Shown piece after piece: positions 49,638-57,858 of a stretch of DNA of 64,000 bases. How positions within the stretch are numbered: position 1 is the first letter of the stretch; every line of letters begins with the position of its first letter. This DNA comes from JBGMEA01 sp963674555 (GTDB lineage: Bacteria; Bacillota; Clostridia; Eubacteriales; Anaerofustaceae). Made by a program: the position numbers and the translations under genes. Location of the stretch: NCBI GenBank assembly GCA_963674555.1, contig OY771429.1:1302001-1366000 (forward strand), given 5' to 3'. Below the pieces are notes generated by a model. That model saw only the letters and a program-made list of their open reading frames with translations. It was not told the origin of the DNA and searched no databases.

Positions 49638-50542
49638 TCTTACAAGGAATATTAACAGGACTCGGCGTGCTGACCTTTGCCTTTGTTTGGCAAACATCGC
49701 TCAGCGGCGTTTCGAGGAAAGTTGTCGGAAGATTTCAAAAAAGATACGGTCCGAAATGGTATCAACAGTTCAGAGATATTTTTAAGGCTATGAGCAAACG
49801 CGGCGTTACGCACGGCTGGGTCTATGACTTCGGCGTGATGATGGCGACAGGCGGTATCATGGCGACAGCGATGTTTATGCCGCTGGTAGGTATCACTGCA
49901 TTTCCCGGGCTCGACAATTTCTTTATCTATGTTTACCTGTTTGCGGTCGGCATGCTCGGCATGGCGATGAGCGCGGTAGGCTCGGGTAATCCGCTTGCGG
50001 GCATCGGTGTCATGCGTGCGCTTACGCAAATGGTCGGTTACGAAGTACCTTTTATGGTCGTCGTACTAACGATCATACATGTACATGATACGAGCTCTCT
50101 AACGGCGCTTGCGTCGATACAGCAACAAGCAGGAATACTCTCGTGGAATTTGGTGAAAATGCCGATCGGGACTCTGGTCGCATTCATCTCACTTCTCGGG
50201 ATGTTAGGCAAAAAACCATTTGAAACATTTATAGCACCGGCTGAGATCGCCTCGGGACCGATGGTCGAATACGGCGGCAAACAGCTTGGATTGCTTATGA
50301 TCATGCATGAATTCGCTACATTCATCGAGATCAGCTTATTTATGAACTTGTTCCTCGGCGGCGCGGCAACAGTGATCGACTTCGTCTTGAAATACGTATT
50401 CGTATTCTTATTGACTGAATTGATCTCCAACGCGCTCGGAAGATTTAAGATCGATCAAGTGATCAAGTTCTTCTATAAAGTACCGATAGCACTGGCTTTA
50501 CTTCAAGCGGTACTTGTAATATTTTTCGGCTGGGGGGTGTAA
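49634..50542 (+). CDS. mbxM: Mbx-type complex subunit M (NuoH-like)
   Basis: A 302-residue protein with about eight helices and the NuoH/HycD pattern: GRFQKRYGPKWYQQFRDIFK, VMRALTQMVGYEVPFMVVVL and KKPFETFIAPAEIASGPMVEY. It joins the membrane arm to the hydrophilic arm. The ATG at 49634 is coupled to the previous stop. Confidence 0.9.
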   Translation: MILQGILTGLGVLTFAFVWQTSLSGVSRKVVGRFQKRYGPKWYQQFRDIFKAMSKRGVTHGWVYDFGVMMATGGIMATAMFMPLVGITAFPGLDNFFIYVYLFAVGMLGMAMSAVGSGNPLAGIGVMRALTQMVGYEVPFMVVVLTIIHVHDTSSLTALASIQQQAGILSWNLVKMPIGTLVAFISLLGMLGKKPFETFIAPAEIASGPMVEYGGKQLGLLMIMHEFATFIEISLFMNLFLGGAATVIDFVLKYVFVFLLTELISNALGRFKIDQVIKFFYKVPIALALLQAVLVIFFGWGV

Positions 50543-50546
50543 ATAG

Positions 50547-51167
50547 ATGGATAATACCAATATGAACACTGAAAACGAAACAACAGAAGTAGTTGAAGTA
50601 ACAGAAGTAACAAACGTTAAAGAAGTTGCTAAAAAAAGAAAAGAAAAATGGGACGGTATCTCGAATTTCTTCAGAGCCAATTCGATTTGGATGCTGATGT
50701 ATTGTACGGGATGCTGTGCGATAGAATTGCCGCAGGCAATGACATCGCGTTATGATATGGAAAGACTCGGCATGGGGCCGATGGCAACACCGCGTCAAGC
50801 GGACGTACTGTTGATAACCGGATATTTAAGCGTTAAAACACTTAGACGTATCATCTATTCGTACGAACAGATGTCGGAACCGAAATACTTAGTCGCATTC
50901 GGGCCATGCCCGATCAACGGCGGTATCTATTACGACGCGTACTCCGTTATCAAGAGCCTCGACCAATATCTCCCGATCGATGTTTACATCGCGGGTTGCA
51001 TGCCGAAACCCGAAGCGGTCATGAACGGCTTTCAGGATCTGATCGATATGATCAAAAACAAAGAAGCCAACGGTTGGAAAAAATACCAAGAGAATTACGA
51101 ATGGTATAAAGAAAATCAACTGCATGCGCTCGGCGAATTACGCATAAAGGATGAGTTCCATGAATAA
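50547..51167 (+). CDS. mbxJ: Mbx-type complex subunit J (NuoB-like, one [4Fe-4S])
   Basis: A 206-residue protein with the proximal cluster cysteines: C53-TG-C56-C57 in YCTGCCAIELPQ, C121 in GPCPINGG and C151 in AGCMPKPEAV. It passes electrons to the active-site region at the L subunit interface. The first 35 residues are an unusual, acidic Val/Glu/Thr-rich extension (TEVVEVTEVTNVKEVAKK) that would be exposed. The ATG 50547 lies 4 nt after the M stop. Confidence 0.9.
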   Translation: MDNTNMNTENETTEVVEVTEVTNVKEVAKKRKEKWDGISNFFRANSIWMLMYCTGCCAIELPQAMTSRYDMERLGMGPMATPRQADVLLITGYLSVKTLRRIIYSYEQMSEPKYLVAFGPCPINGGIYYDAYSVIKSLDQYLPIDVYIAGCMPKPEAVMNGFQDLIDMIKNKEANGWKKYQENYEWYKENQLHALGELRIKDEFHE

Positions 51168-51678
51168 AGATATGATGAATTTGGTAGATGATGTTAAGTC
51201 AAAGTTCACGCTTTTGAATGTCGATTATCCCAAAGACAATCAGGTCGCTATGGACTTTGAGAAAGAAGAAGTGCATTCGGTGCTGGCACATGTCAGAGCA
51301 CAAGGTTGGATACAACTTTCACTGCTTACTTGCGTAGACTGGATCGAAGAGAACAAATTTCAATTGGTCTTTCTTGTATTCAACTGGCAAAACGGTATCC
51401 GTATTCAGATCAGAGCGAAGATAGACAGAGACGCTCCGCAGTTTACAACGATCACGGGGATCTATCCCGGAGCGAAGTATTACGAACGAGACGTGCATGA
51501 ATTCTTCGGCGTGGAATTTGAAGGCAATCCCGATTCTTACAAACAATTATTTTTGGAAAATTGGGACAGCATCCCACCGATGCGAAAAGACTTTATTTCA
51601 CAGGAATACTCGGATACGAAGTACACCGCACGAGAATACAAAAGGGATTACAGAAGGGGAGCAGGTGAAGATAAATGA
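51160..51678 (+). CDS. mbxK: Mbx-type complex subunit K (NuoC-like)
   Basis: A 172-residue NuoC-like protein with TGIYPGAKYYERDVHEFFGVEF, the ERExxDxFG-type motif, near residue 105. It binds the L subunit in complex I relatives. It overlaps subunit J by 8 nt and L by 4 nt. ATG 51160 is preferred over 51151. Confidence 0.88.
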   Translation: MNKDMMNLVDDVKSKFTLLNVDYPKDNQVAMDFEKEEVHSVLAHVRAQGWIQLSLLTCVDWIEENKFQLVFLVFNWQNGIRIQIRAKIDRDAPQFTTITGIYPGAKYYERDVHEFFGVEFEGNPDSYKQLFLENWDSIPPMRKDFISQEYSDTKYTAREYKRDYRRGAGEDK

Positions 51679-52781
51679 AAGAAATAAAACTGTTTCTCGG
51701 ACCGCAACATCCCGGTATGCACGGTAACTCCAGCGTACACATGTATGTTGACGGTGATATGATCGAAAGATCGTATCTACTTCCCGGCATGTTACACCGC
51801 GGATTTGAAAAAACGATGGAAAACAGAACATGGATGAACAATATCGGCATCATCCCTCGTGTCTGTGTTCCTGAACCTGACACCAATGAAATGGTCTTTG
51901 CGATGAATATCGAAGCATTGGCGCAGATCGAAGTTCCCGAAAGAGGACACTGGATCCGTATGCTGATTTTGGAGATGGCTCGCTTATCCGCGCACTTAAT
52001 GGCCTTCGGCGGTTGCGGCGGTCCTACGGGACTGTACACCGCGATGTATTGGGCGCAAGCGGACAGAGATTTGATCTTGACTTTATTCGAAGAGATCACG
52101 GGTCAACGTGTCTATCATATGTATATCGTCGGCGGAGGCGTCCGAAAGGACCTTCCGAAAGGCATCGAGAAAAAGATACTGGCTTATGTCGATGATCTTG
52201 AAAAACGATTGCCCGAATACGAAGACTTGGTCCTAAACAATCCGACGATCGTTGCCCGTGCCAAAGACAACATTATGTTGCCCGCGGAAGTCGTGTGGGA
52301 ACTCGGCGTAACGGGTATCGGTATGCGTTCGGCAACGGGTCTTGAATATGACTTAAGAAAAGTGACACCATACGCGCGCTACGATAAAGTGGAATTCAAA
52401 GTTCCGACGGCAACGTATTCCGACGCGCTTACGAGATTGACCATAAAACTGGAAGAAATGTACCAAACGATACACATTATCCGCCAAGTGCTCGACATGA
52501 TGCCTGAAGGCCAAGTGCGTGCGCGTGTGGCTGAAGGAAACGCATTGCGTTGGAGGATCCCGGCGGGTCAAGTATACAGCGCAGTCGAAGCCAGCCGAGG
52601 CGAATACGGTTACTACACTGTTTCTACGGGCGGCATCATGCCTTACCGTGTGGCGGTGCGGGGAGCGTCTTATCCGCAAGGACTCCTCGGTATAGAAAAA
52701 TATCTGCCCGGACATCGAATCGATGACGCGCCGTTATGGCTCGATACGATGGGCGTATGTTCGCCGGAAATCGATCGGTAG
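51675..52781 (+). CDS. mbxL: Mbx-type complex catalytic-type large subunit L (NuoD/hydrogenase-like)
   Basis: A 368-residue protein of the NuoD/[NiFe]-hydrogenase large subunit family. GPQHPGMHG lies near residue 9, HRGFEKTMENR and GGCGGPTGLYTAMYWAQADRD follow. The N-terminal site reads RVC64VPE67 and the C-terminal one D357TMGVC362SPEIDR. Compared with CxxC and DPCxxC, only Cys64 and Cys362 remain, so an ordinary NiFe centre is not expected. It follows subunit K by overlap and precedes N. Confidence 0.9.
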   Translation: MKEIKLFLGPQHPGMHGNSSVHMYVDGDMIERSYLLPGMLHRGFEKTMENRTWMNNIGIIPRVCVPEPDTNEMVFAMNIEALAQIEVPERGHWIRMLILEMARLSAHLMAFGGCGGPTGLYTAMYWAQADRDLILTLFEEITGQRVYHMYIVGGGVRKDLPKGIEKKILAYVDDLEKRLPEYEDLVLNNPTIVARAKDNIMLPAEVVWELGVTGIGMRSATGLEYDLRKVTPYARYDKVEFKVPTATYSDALTRLTIKLEEMYQTIHIIRQVLDMMPEGQVRARVAEGNALRWRIPAGQVYSAVEASRGEYGYYTVSTGGIMPYRVAVRGASYPQGLLGIEKYLPGHRIDDAPLWLDTMGVCSPEIDR

Positions 52782-52792
52782 GGAGGAAGAAT

Positions 52793-54619
52793 ATGAAAAA
52801 GAAAAGTATGTTGACCCCCTTTAAAGCCTGGAAGTATCTGTTTAAAAAACCTGTCACGATCGCGATGGATGATATCTTTAAGAATCCCAGAGAATCACAG
52901 GATAATTTCAGAGGTTTCCACGTAAACGATTGGGACAAATGTATCGGTTGCGGCACATGCGGAGAAGTGTGTCCGACCAAAGCGATCACGATGATCGAGC
53001 TCGATGAACTTCCCGATGTGGACGGTTCGCTTCCTGAACGACCGATGATCGATTACGGCAGATGTTGCTTTTGCGCACTATGCGTAGACATCTGCACATC
53101 GGGATCTTTGAACCTGACCAAGAATTATCTTTGGAATTCATCGGATCCAGAAGACTATCGTTACATGCCGACCAATGAAGACATCACAAGCAAACCCGCT
53201 GTGCTCGGTTATGTTAAAGACGAATCGACGGATCTTCTCGATCTCGAAAGAGTTCACATGGAACATGTCGGTCTTGAAGAAAGGAAAGATTCCTTTATCG
53301 AGATCGTACGCGGTTACTCGAAAGAGCAAGCGATCGCGGAAGCGGCGCGTTGCGTAGAATGCGGTATCTGCACAAAAACATGTCCCGCGCATATGAATAT
53401 CCCCGAATATATCAAATCGATCTGGAACGACGATCTGGACGAAGGATTGGATTATTTATACCTTACGAATCCGCTTCCTTCCGTATGCGGACGCGTTTGT
53501 ACCCATAAATGCGAAAGCGCCTGCGCGATATCAAATCGCGGCGAAGCGATCGCTATCCGATGGCTCAAACGTTATATCGTCGATAATATGCCGGATGACA
53601 AATACGAAGAAGCCGTATTATCCAATGTATCCAAAAAAGGCGAAGGCAAGATCGCTATCGTCGGTTCGGGTGCCGCGGGACTTTCGGCTGCTTACTATCT
53701 GGCAACACTCGGTTATGACGTAGACATCTATGAAAAGAATCCGCTTGCGGGCGGACCGATGCGCTACGGTATACCGAAATACAGATTGCCTGACGAAACA
53801 ACGGATCGAGATATCTCGTTTATTACGAAACTCGGCGTGAAGATACATACGAATGTCAATGTCGGTAAAGACATTACATTGGCGGAATTGAAAGAAAGCC
53901 ATGACGCGGTATTCATTTCAACAGGATATCCGCATACGCGTTCTCTTGATATCCCGGGTGTCGATCATAAAAACGTTATCCCCGCTATGGAATTCTTAGC
54001 GGAAGCGCGCGAATATGAACGCGGCGCGGGCGAAATGCCAGAAGTACACGAAAGCGCGATCGTTATCGGTTCCGGTAACGTATCCTTCGACGTAGCGCGT
54101 ACATTAGTGCGATTCCAAAACGAAAAGTTCGGAAAATCGAGCGTTACGATGATGGCGATCGAAAAGAAAGAACAAATGCCGGCTGACATCGAAGAAGTGG
54201 AAGAAGGTAGCGAAGAAGGTATCATCTTCAATCTCGGATGCGGTCCGCAAGAGATCGTGATCAACGATGAGACGAATGAGATCTACGGTGTGGAAGCGTG
54301 TGTATGCACAAGCATATTGGATGAGGACAATCGTTTTAATCCGCAATATGACATGTCTACCCGTAAATGCGCTTTGACCAGCCAAGTATATCTTGCCGTA
54401 GGGCAAGTACCTGATTTCTCTTATCTCCCGCTCGGATTGCAGGATGAAATGGAAATACAGCGCGGCAAAGTAAAAGTTACCGACAACGGTCAAGTCGCAG
54501 GCGTTCCGTGGTTATTCGCGGGCGGAGATATCGTTCACGGTATGGATATCATTCACGGTATCGCGGACGGACATTTGGCAGCTTACGGTATCGACCAATT
54601 CCTGTCAAAAGAAAAATAA
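52793..54619 (+). CDS. mbxN: Mbx-type complex subunit N fused to an NfnB/GltD-like NAD(P)H oxidoreductase
   Basis: A 608-residue fusion. Residues 1-115 are NuoI-like with two [4Fe-4S] motifs (C50, C53, C56, C60 and C91, C94, C97, C101). Residues 175-250 are the Fe-S module of GltD/NfnB (C187, C190, C193, C197; C232, C236, C240, C244). Residues 285-608 are the flavin part: FAD fold GSGAAGLSAA (291-), NAD(P)H fold VIGSGNVSFDVA (about 404-) and FAGGDIVHG. It would connect NAD(P)H with the Fe-S chain of the complex. ATG 52793 has AGGGAGG upstream. A terminator follows. Confidence 0.9.
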   Translation: MKKKSMLTPFKAWKYLFKKPVTIAMDDIFKNPRESQDNFRGFHVNDWDKCIGCGTCGEVCPTKAITMIELDELPDVDGSLPERPMIDYGRCCFCALCVDICTSGSLNLTKNYLWNSSDPEDYRYMPTNEDITSKPAVLGYVKDESTDLLDLERVHMEHVGLEERKDSFIEIVRGYSKEQAIAEAARCVECGICTKTCPAHMNIPEYIKSIWNDDLDEGLDYLYLTNPLPSVCGRVCTHKCESACAISNRGEAIAIRWLKRYIVDNMPDDKYEEAVLSNVSKKGEGKIAIVGSGAAGLSAAYYLATLGYDVDIYEKNPLAGGPMRYGIPKYRLPDETTDRDISFITKLGVKIHTNVNVGKDITLAELKESHDAVFISTGYPHTRSLDIPGVDHKNVIPAMEFLAEAREYERGAGEMPEVHESAIVIGSGNVSFDVARTLVRFQNEKFGKSSVTMMAIEKKEQMPADIEEVEEGSEEGIIFNLGCGPQEIVINDETNEIYGVEACVCTSILDEDNRFNPQYDMSTRKCALTSQVYLAVGQVPDFSYLPLGLQDEMEIQRGKVKVTDNGQVAGVPWLFAGGDIVHGMDIIHGIADGHLAAYGIDQFLSKEK

Positions 54620-54649
54620 ACAGCCTAGCAATAAAATTAAAATATATAA

Positions 54650-54681
54650 AAAAAAGTGAAGCGGCAACGCTTCCTTTTTTG
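54650..54681 (+). terminator. Terminator of the Mbx operon
   Basis: The stem GAAGCG-GCAA-CGCTTC (54658-54673) is flanked by an A run and a T run. The same GTGAAGCGGCAACGCTTC core recurs after the next gene at 55,314-55,331. Confidence 0.85.
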
Positions 54682-54739
54682 TTTACACATGATATACTTG
54701 AAAAAATATATGTTTAACAAATGAATTTGGGGTTTTGTA

Positions 54740-55285
54740 ATGGATTTATTTTTGTGGATTTTTCTAGTAGTTTTTATGGGACTGATTATTGCAATATTTA
54801 AGCACAAGCAAAAATACACAATAGTTGCAATGGGAAAAACAGGCGCTGAGTTAGATCGTAAGCGAGGACAAATCCGCGAGATGTATCCGTCGAATATTTC
54901 ATGGAGAGGTTTTCTTGTTGATTCTGACAATACATTTCAAAAAAACTTACTGGTATATATGGTAGCTGAAGATAACTCTCTTTACTTTGTTGATGATATG
55001 GATATGTTAGTCAAGTATCAAATCACCATTAACAATATTAATCAATTTGAAAAAGTTAAATTAAATGATCTATACTCTAACACTGATTTGAGTATTCCAG
55101 ACGTTGAATTTGATCCCGGCTTACCTGTTTTCATGATTGCACATACTAATGAGCAAGATGATCATTTAGTGTGGTATTTCTTTTTTGAGTCATCAGAGTC
55201 TTCTTTTATGTATAATAGATTGATTCCGGGACAAGATACCGTGTTGACCTACGTTAAATCTCAAATTCGAAAGAATAAAAGATAG
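54740..55285 (+). CDS. Membrane-anchored protein of unknown function, copy 1
   Basis: A 181-residue protein with one N-terminal helix (FLWIFLVVFMGLIIAIFK) and a soluble part with no family I recognise. It is related to the next gene: REMYPSNISWRGFLVDSDNT here corresponds to IEMFPSDLSQRGFFCDEANT there, and both have a similar beta-rich middle. The domain may be a PH/GRAM-like barrel, judged only by the strand pattern. A+T content is higher than in the Mbx genes. Confidence 0.55.
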   Translation: MDLFLWIFLVVFMGLIIAIFKHKQKYTIVAMGKTGAELDRKRGQIREMYPSNISWRGFLVDSDNTFQKNLLVYMVAEDNSLYFVDDMDMLVKYQITINNINQFEKVKLNDLYSNTDLSIPDVEFDPGLPVFMIAHTNEQDDHLVWYFFFESSESSFMYNRLIPGQDTVLTYVKSQIRKNKR

Positions 55286-55307
55286 GAAAATACATAATTA
55301 ATAATAA

Positions 55308-55341
55308 ACAAAAAGTGAAGCGGCAACGCTTCATTTTTTAT
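55308..55341 (+). terminator. Second copy of the Mbx terminator
   Basis: AAAAAGTGAAGCG-GCAA-CGCTTC followed by a T run, 18 or more bases identical to the terminator at 54,650. It ends copy 1 of the paralogous pair. Confidence 0.82.
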
Positions 55342-55349
55342 GGTATAAT
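55341..55349 (+). promoter_or_regulatory. Extended -10 promoter of membrane protein copy 2
   Basis: TGGTATAAT (55341-55349), an extended -10 element directly after the terminator. The -35 region overlaps the terminator stem and is weak. Confidence 0.45.
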
Positions 55350-55384
55350 TTGATTATTAACATTATATGGGGGAAGGTAATACT

Positions 55385-55942
55385 ATGTTTTCAAATATCT
55401 TTTTGTTCATATCTTTATTGTTCTTTGGATTAGTTACGCTAGCGATTAATAGAAAAAAAGCTCAAAGAACTCCTACTGAGATAAATAATATCTCTGGACT
55501 TGAAAAAAACCATGAAAAGTTGATTGAAATGTTTCCATCAGATCTTTCACAAAGAGGATTTTTTTGCGATGAAGCAAATACGATTCCAACAAATTCCATT
55601 GTCTATGTCATTCTTGAGGGAGAGTATTTGCATATTATTACTCAGGATGATATGCAAGAAAAATTACGAATCCCGTTTAAAAGAATCGTAAATATCACTA
55701 CAATGTCAAGAAAAAAATTTAATATGAGTATTACAGGTACAACTATTTCAAATATCCCAACATCCGAAATTGGGCTTTTTCTTCAATTTAAATACGATGA
55801 TTCAGATAATGAAAGCGCATCTTATTTTCTCGGAGCGTGGGATGTAGCAAGTAACGAATATAATCTTTCAAAATTCCGTCGAGACAGGTTTAGGAGTTAC
55901 ATTGATAAAAAGGTTAGTGAAAATCAAATTCAAGCATTCTAA
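55385..55942 (+). CDS. Membrane-anchored protein of unknown function, copy 2
   Basis: A 185-residue protein with an N-terminal helix (NIFLFISLLFFGLVTLAI) and a soluble part related to that of the preceding gene. RIPFKRIVNITTMSRKKFNM resembles a strand-turn-strand of PH-like domains. No known family. GGGGAAGG precedes ATG 55385. It probably arose with its neighbour by tandem duplication, including the terminator between them. Confidence 0.55.
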   Translation: MFSNIFLFISLLFFGLVTLAINRKKAQRTPTEINNISGLEKNHEKLIEMFPSDLSQRGFFCDEANTIPTNSIVYVILEGEYLHIITQDDMQEKLRIPFKRIVNITTMSRKKFNMSITGTTISNIPTSEIGLFLQFKYDDSDNESASYFLGAWDVASNEYNLSKFRRDRFRSYIDKKVSENQIQAF

Positions 55943-55998
55943 GTTAACTACAAATAAAGTTCTATTTACTTGTCTTGTTACGTAGCCTTCATCAATGA

Positions 55999-56026
55999 TT
56001 GACATTCAGTCCGTTTGTATTATACT
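55999..56026 (+). promoter_or_regulatory. Promoter of the DUF4181-like array
   Basis: TTGACA (55999-56004), 16 bp, TATACT (56021-56026), 61 bp before the first gene of the array. Confidence 0.6.
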
Positions 56027-56086
56027 GTAAGAAAGAAACACAATTATAATATTCAGTGCTCGTATCACTGAAAAGGGGAGAGGGTT

Positions 56087-56476
56087 ATGTACAGGGCAAT
56101 ACTTTTTTTGATTGCGTTGATGTCTTTCGGTTTTATAATCGAAAGGAGAATTAGAAAGAAGTACAATATCGAAAGGGAATGGGGCTTCAATTTTGTCAAT
56201 AGGATCGACAAATTCGGTACGATCGCTATTTACATTATCGTTCCGATAAGTTACTTGATTATTCTTCTTAAAAACGAAATGAGAATTCCGAGCGGCGGTA
56301 CGCCTTTTATATGGCAGTTTATTTTCGTGTTGTATCTTTTGCTCGAAACATTTCGCACTGTTATGCAATGGAGATACAATAAAGACGCTAAACGATATAT
56401 CCTTGGTATTGCGAATATTGTCTTTAGTTTGATCGCTTTAATTGGTATTACATTTATTTTTTCGTGGACGTCATGA
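56087..56476 (+). CDS. DUF4181-like membrane protein, copy 1
   Basis: A 129-residue four-helix protein. ERRIRKKYNIEREWGFNFVN, FRTVMQWRYNKDAKRYILGI and the repeated helix pattern match DUF4181-type small membrane proteins of Firmicutes. The function is unknown. It is the first of four tandem paralogues with 70-80-nt spacing. AAGGGGAGAGG precedes the ATG. Confidence 0.62.
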   Translation: MYRAILFLIALMSFGFIIERRIRKKYNIEREWGFNFVNRIDKFGTIAIYIIVPISYLIILLKNEMRIPSGGTPFIWQFIFVLYLLLETFRTVMQWRYNKDAKRYILGIANIVFSLIALIGITFIFSWTS

Positions 56477-56554
56477 ACATTGCGGCGGTGTATGCGATGC
56501 TGTAATCAAGAGACATTTTAGATGATTCACATCACAGGAAAAGGAGACGGGGAC

Positions 56555-56926
56555 ATGTTTAAAGGAATGCTTTTTTTGGCGGTGATATTAGTTGTATCAC
56601 TCGCAACGCATATTTTGTTCAGGAATAAACTCAATATCGAAAAAGAGTATATCTACGAACCCGTTAATAAGATCGATAAATACGGCGGGATCGCTATTTT
56701 AGTGGTTTTACTGATCGGGTATGGATTTGTTCTGTTTACGACGGATTATGATTCGACATTCATAGCTCAGTTCATTCTTTTGGAAGGCTTTATACTCAGT
56801 CTGTTCCGTACCTATATGCAGTGGAAATACAATAAAGAGGCTAAACGATATGTGCTTTTAGCTGTAGACGATGTCTTCGGAGTGATCGCACTTCTGGGCA
56901 TATTATTCGTTTTTCCGTTGGCGTAA
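56555..56926 (+). CDS. DUF4181-like membrane protein, copy 2
   Basis: A 123-residue four-helix paralogue: FRNKLNIEKEYIYEPVNKID, FRTYMQWKYNKEAKRYVLLA. AAAGGAGACGGGG lies upstream of the ATG at 56555. The upstream sequence CACATCACAGGAAA is shared almost exactly with the region before copy 3, a trace of duplication. Confidence 0.62.
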   Translation: MFKGMLFLAVILVVSLATHILFRNKLNIEKEYIYEPVNKIDKYGGIAILVVLLIGYGFVLFTTDYDSTFIAQFILLEGFILSLFRTYMQWKYNKEAKRYVLLAVDDVFGVIALLGILFVFPLA

Positions 56927-56995
56927 TGAACATTACAAGAGTTGTAAGTAAGAAATATTGTATGTCATCCACATCACAGGAAAGGGAGAAGGGGT

Positions 56996-57382
56996 ATGTT
57001 TAAATCGGCAATTTTTTTAGCGGTAATATGTGTCATCGCGCTTATAACGCACTTTATTCTAAGATATAAATTCGATATTGAAAAAGAATACATTTATGAA
57101 TCTGTTAATAAAATCGATAGATTCGGCAGTATTCTCATTGTTACGGTTTCGCTCATTATCTACATATGGTATGCTGTTGTTCAGTTTAAAACATATAACA
57201 GTGCTGCATTAATTTTCGTACCGTATTTTTTATTGATATACAGCCTTGTGCTGGGGATATTCCGCACCTATATGCAATGGAAATATAAGAAACATACGAA
57301 ACGCTATATTCTTTGGATCTCATCCGATGTGTATGGTTTGATCGCGCTGTTAGGGATGGTATTTGTTTTTCCGCCGACGTAA
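56996..57382 (+). CDS. DUF4181-like membrane protein, copy 3
   Basis: A 128-residue four-helix paralogue: LRYKFDIEKEYIYESVNKID and FRTYMQWKYKKHTKRYILWI. It is closest to copy 2, including the 5' flank (CACATCACAGGAAAGGGAG). ATG 56996 has GGGAGAAGGGG upstream. Confidence 0.62.
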   Translation: MFKSAIFLAVICVIALITHFILRYKFDIEKEYIYESVNKIDRFGSILIVTVSLIIYIWYAVVQFKTYNSAALIFVPYFLLIYSLVLGIFRTYMQWKYKKHTKRYILWISSDVYGLIALLGMVFVFPPT

Positions 57383-57431
57383 AAGTATTGAGGACATAGT
57401 TTAATGAGAAGCTACGAGGAGTTGTGATCCC

Positions 57432-57827
57432 ATGCAAAACTTTATTATTTTCTTTGTGATCTATTTGATCTTTTTCTCTTTGACCGAATGGATCGTAAGG
57501 CGAAAATTAGATATCAAAAAGAAAAGGAAGTTCGCCGAATCGTATGTCAATAAAGCGCATATCATCGGAACGATCATCATCTTTTCAATAGCGATCGCAA
57601 GCGGTGTTATCGTCGCGTTAAGTTCGGCAGTCGCATCGCCCGTGTATTATTTCTTCTGGGTGGGATTGTTCGTGCAATCGGTCTTCAGCGCTTTCATGCA
57701 CTATAAATACGATAAAGCGTCAAAAGAGTATATCATCAGCATTATCGAGATCATCTTTGTCGGCATCGGCTTTGCGGGGTTACTTATCCTGCTTCCGTAC
57801 GTTACGCCGTTTTGTATTGTGTCTTAA
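57432..57827 (+). CDS. DUF4181-like membrane protein, copy 4
   Basis: A 131-residue four-helix paralogue, more divergent: VRRKLDIKKKRKFAESYVNK and FSAFMHYKYDKASKEYIISI. GAGGAG lies upstream. A terminator closes the array at 57,833. Confidence 0.6.
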   Translation: MQNFIIFFVIYLIFFSLTEWIVRRKLDIKKKRKFAESYVNKAHIIGTIIIFSIAIASGVIVALSSAVASPVYYFFWVGLFVQSVFSAFMHYKYDKASKEYIISIIEIIFVGIGFAGLLILLPYVTPFCIVS

Positions 57828-57832
57828 ATATT

Positions 57833-57858
57833 GCGTCGCAGTCAGCGGCGTTTTTTTA
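57833..57858 (+). terminator. Terminator after the DUF4181-like array
   Basis: A short G+C-rich stem (CGTCGC/GCGGCG with one G-U pair, loop AGTCA, 57834-57850) followed by seven T residues. Confidence 0.65.

Noticed and set aside
51675..52781. Calling the L subunit a [NiFe]-hydrogenase
   Set aside because: Two of the four metal-binding cysteines are replaced (Glu67, Met359), and hydrogenase maturation genes are not in the window.
54650..55341. Insertion sequence bounded by inverted repeats
   Set aside because: The shared element is in direct orientation, works as a terminator, and no transposase is present.
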